A DNA stretch of 18,517 nt, from NCBI GenBank assembly GCA_012270805.1, contig JAAXHR010000024.1, positions 1 through 18,517 on the forward strand. The letters run 5' to 3'. Position numbers and translations under genes: made by a program. Numbering within the stretch: the stretch's first letter is position 1; each line of letters opens with the position of its first letter. Below are positions 1 through 6,240 of this stretch, one piece after another. Source of the stretch: Dehalococcoidia bacterium. Lineage in GTDB: Bacteria > Chloroflexota > Dehalococcoidia > Lucifugimonadales > Lucifugimonadaceae. The notes beneath the pieces were generated by a model. The model ran no database searches. It was not told the origin of the DNA and worked only from the letters and a program-made list of their open reading frames with translations.

Positions 1-167
1 TTCAAGCCGTTTGCTTCCAGCTGTTCACCGATGGTGTCGGCAGGGTAGTCGTACGGAAAGAGATACTCCACGCCTTTGAAACCGCAGTGAGCCGCCGTAG
101 CGAATCGGTCCATGAAGTCGTGCTCATTAAACATCATGGTCAGATTTGCGGCGATATTTAGAGACAA
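1..167 (-). CDS. Hydroxypyruvate isomerase-like TIM-barrel protein, 5' part only
   Basis: The first 55 codons of a minus-strand gene that leaves the window at its left edge. The peptide begins MSLNIAANLTMMFNE, continues through a DRFATAAHCGFKGVEYLFPYDY stretch and reaches EQLEANGL. This is the characteristic N-terminus of the hydroxypyruvate isomerase (Hyi/OtnI-like) branch of the xylose-isomerase-like TIM barrels, where strand 1 carries N-L-(S/T)-M-(M/L)-F and strand 2 carries VE-F/Y-L-FPY-(D/E)-Y. Such enzymes isomerise hydroxypyruvate and tartronate semialdehyde or related sugar acids in the cytoplasm. I chose a TTG start at 165-167 because an in-frame TAA lies one codon upstream (171-173), a GGAG (177-180) sits 9 nt upstream, and the ATG further in would remove conserved strand 1. 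Substrate cannot be fixed from this fragment; a general sugar-phosphate isomerase/epimerase is the alternative. Confidence 0.8.
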   Translation of the reverse strand, partial: MSLNIAANLTMMFNEHDFMDRFATAAHCGFKGVEYLFPYDYPADTIGEQLEANGL

Positions 168-248
168 CGTTTACTACTCCTATTCGAGTTTGCGGTCGAT
201 TTTGAATACTGTGCATTAGATTACATTTTGGCGTATCGGTATGGTTGG

Positions 249-280
249 GCCGTTTGCACGACAGCTGATTGCAAAGCGGC
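249..280. repeat. Bulged inverted repeat (hairpin)
   Basis: GCCG+TTTGCA at 249-258 pairs with TGCAAA+CGGC at 270-275 and 277-280. This gives ten base pairs with one bulged G (276) and an 11-nt loop. It lies about 80 bp upstream of the hyi-like start and could sit in its leader or be part of a decayed repeat. Function unknown. Confidence 0.4.
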
Positions 281-390
281 TGCTGCCGAGATGCTGCGTC
301 AGGATCGGCCAGGAGATTATAGTTGCGATTGCGCGTCTGGAGATACGGAAGTGGTGCGGGATTCGGCGGAGGTGCATCCTCTGCGCGACC

Positions 391-450
391 CCCTCTGAAA
401 TCTCCCCCTCGCTTCGCGAAAGGGACGGAGATTTGTTGCTTCTCAGAGGG
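391..450. repeat. Nested palindromic intergenic element (REP-like)
   Basis: Three nested inverted repeats. The outer arms are CCCTCTGA (391-398) and TCAGAGGG (443-450). The middle arms are AAATCTCC (398-405) and GGAGATTT (427-434). The core is CCCT-CGC (406-412) against GCG (416-418) and AGGG (421-424) around a TTC loop. It sits 13 bp past the pncB stop, so its transcript could fold into a long hairpin and act as a terminator or RNA-stabilising element for pncB. The nested form and CCCTCGC core look more like a dispersed REP/MITE-type repeat than a plain terminator. A related core occurs inside lhr (7010-7031). Confidence 0.55.
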
Positions 451-462
451 CTCGATGATTGG

Positions 463-1788
463 TCAGCGAGCAACAGACAAGTCGAACTCTGCGGTGTATT
501 CGACTGGATAAGGCTCAGGATTGCGTAGGCGACAGTGCTTTTCAGGCAGGGAACGTAGACTTGATGCGACGCGTTCTCTAACCGTGGCGATCGAATCCCT
601 CTGCTTCAACCGTTTGCCGAATTTCATCACTGTTCCAAGCATCTGATGCGGGTGGCTTACGGGTGGCTGTGATGTGGATCTCGCTAACACGTCACCGCGC
701 ATCAAGCCGTGTTCGAAGTGGCGAAATATCTGCTTTGCCCAAGGACGCGTGACTTTGGCGGTGCTCAACTTGGTGACTGGGCGACCGTCAACTTCGACGA
801 GCTTGTAGACGGAATCGATGAATGGTGCATCCGCGGATGTTCCGAATCGCGTCCCGACTCCGAACGCGTCGATGAGTGCGCCGGATTCGACCAGACGCGA
901 AATGCTGTGTTCGTCTAGTCCTCCACTCGCCATGATTCGGATCTGCGGGAAGCCAGCCTGGTCCAACAATTCGCGAGCCGCCCGCGCCAACTTGTCCAAA
1001 TCGCCGCTGTCGAGGCGGATCGCGTTGATGACGGCGCCGCGCGAACGTGCCTCCTCGGCTACACGAATGGCGTTGCGGACGCCTTCCAATGTGTCGTAGG
1101 TATCGACTAGAAGCGTGGTCGTCTCTGGGAATTCGTCGACGTAAGCTACGAAGGCAGTTGCTTCGTCATCGAATGCTTGAACGAACGAGTGCGCCATCGT
1201 TCCATAGGCGGGAACACCGTATAATGCAGCGGCTTTGACGTTGCTGGTGCCCGCGAAACCAGCAATGTAGCCGGCACGCGCAGCTACGATCGCCGCATCT
1301 TCGCCATGCGTGCGGCGTGAGCCGAAATCGACTACGGGTCGGCCACCAGCGGCTTGGACGATACGGGAGGCTTTCGTAGCCATCAGCGATGCAGTGGTAA
1401 CGATATTCAGGAGCATCGTTTCTACAATCTGGGTCTCGATCAATGATCCGGTGACTTCGATAAGCGGTTCGTCGGCGAAGACTATCGTGCCTTCTGGGAC
1501 TGCTCGGACTGTTCCCGAGAATCCAGTTCTGGAAAGCGCGTCGACAAAATCGTCAGCTAGGGGAGTGACATCGCGGATGGCGCTGATTTCGTCAGCCGAA
1601 AAATGGAAGTCTTCGAGGAAATCGACAGCTTCGTCGATTCCGCAAGCGATGTAGTAGGCACGGTCTTTGGGATAGCCGCGGAAGGAAAGGCTGAACGTCG
1701 CGGTCGAATCCATACCGCGTCGCCAGAAAGCTTGCGACATAGTCAACTCATAAAGATCGACGCTGAGCTCTTTCCTGTATCGGTTCAC
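463..1788 (-). CDS. pncB: Nicotinate phosphoribosyltransferase
   Basis: Joins nicotinate to phosphoribosyl pyrophosphate, with ATP hydrolysis, giving nicotinate mononucleotide: the entry step of the Preiss-Handler NAD salvage route in the cytoplasm. The 441-residue protein has the family landmarks in order: DLYELTMSQAF (residues 11-21), FGSRRTHG (155-162), GTMAHSFV with the His at 200 that corresponds to the phosphorylated active-site histidine, LVDTYDT (227-233), RLDSGD (258-263) and FGVGTRFGTS (309-318). Length is normal for the family. The start is GTG at 1786-1788; the frame is closed upstream by TAG and offers no ATG before conserved sequence, though no strong ribosome site is visible. 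It is divergent from the HOT-like dehydrogenase. A nicotinamidase, the enzyme that feeds it, is encoded near 14.5 kb. Confidence 0.93.
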   Translation of the reverse strand: MNRYRKELSVDLYELTMSQAFWRRGMDSTATFSLSFRGYPKDRAYYIACGIDEAVDFLEDFHFSADEISAIRDVTPLADDFVDALSRTGFSGTVRAVPEGTIVFADEPLIEVTGSLIETQIVETMLLNIVTTASLMATKASRIVQAAGGRPVVDFGSRRTHGEDAAIVAARAGYIAGFAGTSNVKAAALYGVPAYGTMAHSFVQAFDDEATAFVAYVDEFPETTTLLVDTYDTLEGVRNAIRVAEEARSRGAVINAIRLDSGDLDKLARAARELLDQAGFPQIRIMASGGLDEHSISRLVESGALIDAFGVGTRFGTSADAPFIDSVYKLVEVDGRPVTKLSTAKVTRPWAKQIFRHFEHGLMRGDVLARSTSQPPVSHPHQMLGTVMKFGKRLKQRDSIATVRERVASSLRSLPEKHCRLRNPEPYPVEYTAEFDLSVAR

Positions 1789-1881
1789 GAGTTGGCGGTG
1801 CGAATAGCGTGTTGGTGCATACTTTAATGCTGACTACGAGCCACGGGTTTGAATCGCGAAGCAATCGATCGGAGAAACGGG

Positions 1882-3165
1882 ATGTCTCAGTCATTAGAAA
1901 CTGCGTTTGCGATGGATGCGGCGAGCATCAAGTTTGGGTTTGGCGTCACAGCGGAACTCGGTTTCGAGATGCGGCGGCTAGGCGTCAAGAAGGCGATGGT
2001 ATTGACCGACCAATCGTTGCTCGAGTCGACGGCGTTGACGACATCTTTGCAGTCGTTGCGGGATGAGGGCGTTGAGTGCGTGGTCTACGCAGATGTGAGT
2101 GTTGAACCTACCGATGCCTCCTTTGCAGATGCGATCAGGTTTACCGAGCAGGGTGAATTCGATGGCTTCGTAGCGGTCGGTGGCGGGTCGGTCATGGATA
2201 CTGCGAAAGCCGCGAATCTATACGACACGCATCCGGCGGAGTTTCTGGAGTACGTGAATGCGCCGATAGGGAAGGGGACACCGGTGCCGGGCGCATTGAA
2301 ACCATTGATCGCAGTGCCGACTACTGCGGGCACGGGGAGCGAGACGTCGGGGGTGGCGATCTTCGACATGAAGGAGATGCATGCCAAGACGGGCATTGCT
2401 AACCGAGCGCTGAAACCGCATATGGGATTGGTGGATCCGGGAAATACCAGGTCAATGCCGCGGAACGTAGCGGCGTTCAGCGGGTTCGATGTGTTGTGTC
2501 ATGGATTGGAGTCGTACACCGCGTTGCCATATACCCGGCGGGAAGCTCCGATTGATCCGGCTCATCGCCCGGCGTATCAGGGATCGAATCCGATGAGCGA
2601 TGTTTGGGCGGCGAAAGCCATCGAGATCGTTTCTCAGAACATTAGACGGGCGGTGAACGACCCGGAAGACGACGAAGCGCGGGCCAACATGTGTCTCGCG
2701 GCGACGGCTGCGGGCGTTGGATTCGGCACTGCCGGCGTGCACCTTCCTCATGGGATGTCGTATCCGGTCGCAGGGAACGCGAGAGATTTTCAGCCTGAGG
2801 GATATCCCGAGGACAAGCCGATCATTCCGCACGGTCTGTCGGTGATTTTGAACGCGCCTGCGGTTTTTCGGTACACGGCATCTGCCAATCCGCCCCGGCA
2901 CCTTGAGGCCGCGAGGCTGATGGGTGCGGATGTTGCTGGTACGGATGACGAAGATGCAGGAGACATATTGGCACAGCAGATTATTCAGCTGTTGCAGGAT
3001 TTGGGAATGCCAAATGGATTGTCTGGGGTGGGATACGACGAGTCGGACATCGATGCATTCGTCGCCGGAACGCTTCCCCAGCATCGAGTCACGAAATTGG
3101 CGCCACGGGCTACTGGAGCCGAGGAGTTGAGATCGCTGTTTGAAGCTTCTTTGGAGCTCTGGTAG
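1882..3165 (+). CDS. Iron-dependent alcohol dehydrogenase, hydroxyacid-oxoacid transhydrogenase type
   Basis: A 427-residue member of the group III iron-containing alcohol dehydrogenases, closest in layout to hydroxyacid-oxoacid transhydrogenase (ADHFE1/HOT). HOT couples oxidation of 4-hydroxybutyrate to reduction of 2-oxoglutarate without free NAD. The N-terminal dinucleotide domain carries GGGSVMDTAKAANLY (100-114), then PLIAVPTTAGTGSETSG (141-157). The helical C-terminal domain holds the predicted metal ligands Asp203 and His207 (FDVLCHGLESYTA), His290 (HLPHGMSYP) and His317 (IPHGLS). The stretch around YTRREAP and AYQGSNPMSD (217-240) is the kind of insert seen in HOT rather than in ethanol or lactaldehyde dehydrogenases. 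The start is ATG 1882 with GGAG seven nt upstream; an earlier in-frame TTG (1849) lacks a site. Substrate is inferred from family; another secondary-alcohol or hydroxyacid substrate is possible. A membrane-protein gene follows after 60 bp. Confidence 0.87.
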   Translation: MSQSLETAFAMDAASIKFGFGVTAELGFEMRRLGVKKAMVLTDQSLLESTALTTSLQSLRDEGVECVVYADVSVEPTDASFADAIRFTEQGEFDGFVAVGGGSVMDTAKAANLYDTHPAEFLEYVNAPIGKGTPVPGALKPLIAVPTTAGTGSETSGVAIFDMKEMHAKTGIANRALKPHMGLVDPGNTRSMPRNVAAFSGFDVLCHGLESYTALPYTRREAPIDPAHRPAYQGSNPMSDVWAAKAIEIVSQNIRRAVNDPEDDEARANMCLAATAAGVGFGTAGVHLPHGMSYPVAGNARDFQPEGYPEDKPIIPHGLSVILNAPAVFRYTASANPPRHLEAARLMGADVAGTDDEDAGDILAQQIIQLLQDLGMPNGLSGVGYDESDIDAFVAGTLPQHRVTKLAPRATGAEELRSLFEASLELW

Positions 3166-3225
3166 ACGATTTTCGAAAGGCGATACAGGTCATTCGCTAG
3201 AAGCGACAACAGGAGGACAATCGAC

Positions 3226-3648
3226 ATGGAGATAGTGAGAAAGATCGTGGGGGCGTTTCTGGTTATAACGTCGATCGCGGTGGCGGTGCACTTGGCGGTG
3301 ACGCCTTTGTACCACGACGGTTCAGCAGACTATCCGGTTTGGGATATATTCAACTGGTTCATGGCGGTTGGAGTGGTGATCGTGCTGACGATCGGAATAT
3401 TGCGGAAGCGAGCGATTGAAGGTTCCGATGTCGATACGCTCACATACCTTCGAACTTCGGTGGTCTTCTACGGATCGATCGTGCTTGCGATGCTGTTCTT
3501 CTGGCAGTGGTTCTGGCTTTTCGACCCCGACAGCGAGACTGGCTTGGCGGTTAATTCGCATATGATCTATTTCCCGATCATGGATGCTCTCTACGTCGTC
3601 CTCACACTTATCGTTGGTCGCCGAATCTGGAGCGGTGGTGGGGGTTAG
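3226..3648 (+). CDS. Four-helix integral membrane protein, unknown function
   Basis: 140 residues, predicted inner-membrane protein. Hydrophobic segments lie at about 7-25, 41-59, 78-99 (very aromatic: FFWQWFWLF) and 113-134, separated by short loops. The loop after helix 2 is charged (RKRAIEGSDVD). I recognise no catalytic or ligand motif. The start is well supported: an AGGAGG at 3211-3216 lies nine nt before ATG 3226. It follows the HOT-like dehydrogenase by 60 bp on the same strand and may be co-transcribed, but nothing in the sequence links their functions. The C-terminus ends in a short glycine run (SGGGG). Confidence 0.75.
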   Translation: MEIVRKIVGAFLVITSIAVAVHLAVTPLYHDGSADYPVWDIFNWFMAVGVVIVLTIGILRKRAIEGSDVDTLTYLRTSVVFYGSIVLAMLFFWQWFWLFDPDSETGLAVNSHMIYFPIMDALYVVLTLIVGRRIWSGGGG

Positions 3649-3670
3649 GTCCCCTCTTTAATAGGTCATC

Positions 3671-3698
3671 GGCGACGAAAGCAGAGGCAATCGTCGCC
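3671..3698. terminator. Hairpin between convergent genes, possible terminator
   Basis: GGCGACGA (3671-3678) and TCGTCGCC (3691-3698) form a perfect 8-bp stem with a 12-nt loop. It lies between the convergent ends of the membrane-protein gene and the small secreted-protein gene. No T-tract follows on either strand, so intrinsic termination is uncertain. Confidence 0.4.
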
Positions 3699-3764
3699 AA
3701 TCATCAGGGCTGATCTAAGAAATGCAGCTCATCTTCAGTCGCATTTCCAATGGATAACAGTTTC

Positions 3765-4109
3765 CTACGGTGTGCAAACCCTAACCCTTGAGCCGTTTTC
3801 GCCTGGCTCCCACCAACACTCGCGTTCACGCCACCTTTTTACGACGTAGCATTTCGGTTCGTTACTCGCGCTGTGGCTCATATGCACTTGTGAGTGATAG
3901 GAATCGCCACCGACGATGTTTGCCATTGACGCATAGAGTTCATCATTTGCCAAATCGTCAACGTCAAAAGTCGTCACGCAATCCGCCGACGCGTCGGCAG
4001 AAATCACATGTGTGATTTGATCACGCTCGGCATGTGCCGTACTCGTCGAAAAGTTCAACACGACGATGCCGGCGACGGCCGCGATGGCGATTACAAGCAA
4101 GACTTTCAT
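3765..4109 (-). CDS. Small secreted cysteine-containing protein, unknown function
   Basis: 114 residues with a clear Sec signal peptide: MKVLLVIAIAAVAGIVVLNF, then a likely signal peptidase I site after STSTAHA (cut before ERDQ). The mature part of about 87 residues has four cysteines (DC-VTTF, KC-YVV, EC-WW, VC-TP), enough for two disulfides, plus several His and a basic, Trp-rich tail (KRWRERECWW). I match it to no family. The start is ATG 4107-4109 because GGAGG (4117-4121 on the minus strand) sits 7 nt before it; a second ATG two codons earlier is only 1 nt from the site. It is divergent from the solute-binding lipoprotein across about 110 bp, so the two may share a control region. A TTGACA reads toward this gene at 4194-4199, but no good -10 sits at the right distance. 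Confidence 0.68.
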   Translation of the reverse strand: MKVLLVIAIAAVAGIVVLNFSTSTAHAERDQITHVISADASADCVTTFDVDDLANDELYASMANIVGGDSYHSQVHMSHSASNEPKCYVVKRWRERECWWEPGENGSRVRVCTP

Positions 4110-4222
4110 GTGCATACCTCCATAGGTTTCGTGTCTTTTTGTGCGAAGTCTTATCACGCACGGACAAATAAAATGGCATGATTCTAGCGTCTTGTCAACG
4201 AAGGATGGAGGAGTGCTTACCG

Positions 4223-6118
4223 TTGTTAAGATCGATTCTTTTCGCGATTGCAATGTTGTCGCTTTTTATGTTCGCGGTGGCTTGCCAAAACGGCAACTCC
4301 ATTGACGACCCGCAGCCATTAGCTTTGGGTTCTCAAACCGCCGTGGAGATTGAGGAAACCGTAACTATCTTGGTGGATTCCGCATCGTTGTCCGATGATA
4401 GCGATGAAACTCCTCGAGTATTGGAGCTCGAACCGGCGGGGCGAAAAGACGTGATGGTAGTGACAAACTTATGCCTGCCGTTCGATCCAGGCATCGACTC
4501 CGCCGCGAACGGCCGTAGGCTGTACAGACTTCCACTCGTGCGAGAGATTCATGCAGGACTGACGCGGGTTTCCTCTGGTGCCGCACCGGTTGTCGAGCTC
4601 GATTTAGCGGAATTTTTCACGGTTCTCGAGAACGGTGTCGAATACCAGTTCAAGTTGAGGAAGGATCTCAAGTTTAGCGACGACAGTCCGATCACTGCCG
4701 CCGACGTCAAATGGTCGTGGGAACGGGCGCTCAGGCTTTCGACGTCGTGGAGCCGCGCTAGGGTCGTCCTCGGCAACATCGAAGGATCAGCGGATGTGAT
4801 TGCGGATGGCGAACGAATCCGCGAAGAGGAAGCATGGTTGAGATTGCAGCATCCCATGCTACCCGCGCTGGTATCGCCACAAGCATTTCTCGAGGGTGTC
4901 AATATCATCGATGCATTGACGTTGGAGGTTTCGTTGACAAACCCCGTTCCTGACTTCCCCGTTTTGCTTGCGGAACCTCCGGCGTTCGTATTGAAGAAAA
5001 GCAACGTCGAGTCGTGGACTGTTTCGTGGACCAACGATGTTTTCCCAGGCGTTGTATTAACCGACGTGACGAGAGTAAACCCTGGAAAATCCCTCGCCCC
5101 GAACGAGTTGCCGGTAGGTGCAGGGCCTTTCCGGCTGATCGCCTATACTCCCGATGCGTACTTCGAAACTTGTGCGATCGCCCGCAATGAGAATTACTGG
5201 GACACCCCGCCGCAGCTCGAAGGCGTGATTTTCGTGCCACCGGATGGGGCAATGGTTTCGGCGTACCTCGAAGATGATATCGATTACGTGTTGCCGCCTC
5301 TCGAGTATGACGGCGTGGGACTCACGTCCAGTACTCTAATCTCGAAAACGCAACGGCCTCCAACGTCTCGGTTTTTGGCGTTGAACCCGAATCATCCTCC
5401 ATTCGACGACTTACAGACCAGACGGGCACTGTTGTCGTCAAACGATCTCGCCGAAGTTTACGCTATCACTGAAGTTAAGTGGCCTGACACGATCGTTCCT
5501 TACCGTCTTGTACCGGCATACCAGCATTGTGATCGGGCACCGTACGTCTTCGACAATCCTCTGGAGATCATTCAATCGTCAGAATACAATGCACATCTCG
5601 GCGATTTTGAAGTCGAGTTTTGGACCCGGGGCGAAGACTACCAGACTGAGAGAGTTAATATCCTGCTCGATCAGTGGGAAAGAGCCTTTGGTTTGCTAGG
5701 TCGGGTCCGGGATCTCGAATTCGGCAACAATGTAGAGACCCTCATGCGCGACGGAGGTCTTCAGATAAGATTGGTTGAGATTGCGCCCGAGACGCCATCG
5801 CTTGTGCCGTTTTTCCAAGATTTGATCGGCGTTTTCGGCGGCAAGATGCCTCACGAGGAGTGGAGTACTGTCGAAAAAATGATACTTGAGGCGTTGCAGG
5901 ATGCCGACGAAGCGAGCCAGTTCCGTAAATTCCGCGAAGTCGAATGCCATCTTTATGATCGGGCACTGGTATTGCCGATGATAGTGGATTCGATGGATTT
6001 CGAAATCAACATACAGCCATGGGTCAATAATTTCGCCCTACCGACTTTCGGGTATTCGGTCTTCAAGGACGTTTGGTTCGATGAATCGGCACCTGTTCGG
6101 GAATTGCCATGGCCGTAA
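4223..6118 (+). CDS. Solute-binding lipoprotein, family 5 (peptide/oligopeptide ABC type)
   Basis: A 631-residue extracytoplasmic lipoprotein of the SBP_bac_5 family, which delivers peptides, nickel, sugars or other solutes to ABC permeases. The start is TTG 4223: GGAGGAG at 4207-4213 lies nine nt upstream, and the peptide then begins MLRSILFAIAMLSLFMF with lipobox AVAC and acylated Cys21. Earlier ATGs (4178, 4205) lack a site, and would put an odd extension before the signal peptide. A Ser/Asp/Glu-rich linker (about 25-75) precedes the binding fold. The family signature is FKLRKDLKFSDDSPITAADV near 143-162 followed by WSWERAL; the second lobe contains PTSRFLALNPNHPPFDDLQTRRAL. Sequence beyond these blocks is divergent, so substrate cannot be named. 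No permease or ATPase gene lies nearby: an orphan binding protein in this window. Confidence 0.8.
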   Translation: MLRSILFAIAMLSLFMFAVACQNGNSIDDPQPLALGSQTAVEIEETVTILVDSASLSDDSDETPRVLELEPAGRKDVMVVTNLCLPFDPGIDSAANGRRLYRLPLVREIHAGLTRVSSGAAPVVELDLAEFFTVLENGVEYQFKLRKDLKFSDDSPITAADVKWSWERALRLSTSWSRARVVLGNIEGSADVIADGERIREEEAWLRLQHPMLPALVSPQAFLEGVNIIDALTLEVSLTNPVPDFPVLLAEPPAFVLKKSNVESWTVSWTNDVFPGVVLTDVTRVNPGKSLAPNELPVGAGPFRLIAYTPDAYFETCAIARNENYWDTPPQLEGVIFVPPDGAMVSAYLEDDIDYVLPPLEYDGVGLTSSTLISKTQRPPTSRFLALNPNHPPFDDLQTRRALLSSNDLAEVYAITEVKWPDTIVPYRLVPAYQHCDRAPYVFDNPLEIIQSSEYNAHLGDFEVEFWTRGEDYQTERVNILLDQWERAFGLLGRVRDLEFGNNVETLMRDGGLQIRLVEIAPETPSLVPFFQDLIGVFGGKMPHEEWSTVEKMILEALQDADEASQFRKFREVECHLYDRALVLPMIVDSMDFEINIQPWVNNFALPTFGYSVFKDVWFDESAPVRELPWP

Positions 6119-6240
6119 ATAAATATCACCGCACGAATAATCATCCGCGTTGAGTGTCACGCGTTATCGGTGTGTAAAAGTCCCCGAGACTTCTTGATGT
6201 GATCGGGTTAGCACTTAAACTCGTACTGTGGTTTTGAAGG

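Larger units (their letters stand above)
168..462. other. Gene-free spacer between pncB and the hyi-like gene
   Basis: About 295 bp downstream of pncB and upstream of the hyi-like gene, both on the minus strand. Small overlapping reading frames exist on both strands, but none resembles a protein, none has a convincing ribosome site, and they run through the inverted repeats. What the stretch does contain is two structured elements: a bulged hairpin at 249-280 and a nested palindromic element at 391-450. The promoter and leader of the hyi-like gene should lie here, but I see no clear -35/-10 pair. Confidence 0.6.

Noticed and set aside
216..528. Overlapping small frames on both strands in the spacer after pncB
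   Set aside because: They translate through the nested inverted repeats, have no ribosome site and no protein-like pattern; best explained as repeat DNA.
2452..3084. 210-codon minus-strand frame opposite the HOT-like dehydrogenase
   Set aside because: Arg-rich low-quality translation fully antisense to a well-supported gene with intact metal ligands.
3703..3714. ATCAG/CTGAT hairpin near the convergent gene ends
   Set aside because: A 2-nt loop and 5-bp stem are not structurally plausible; the adjacent 8-bp hairpin is the better candidate.
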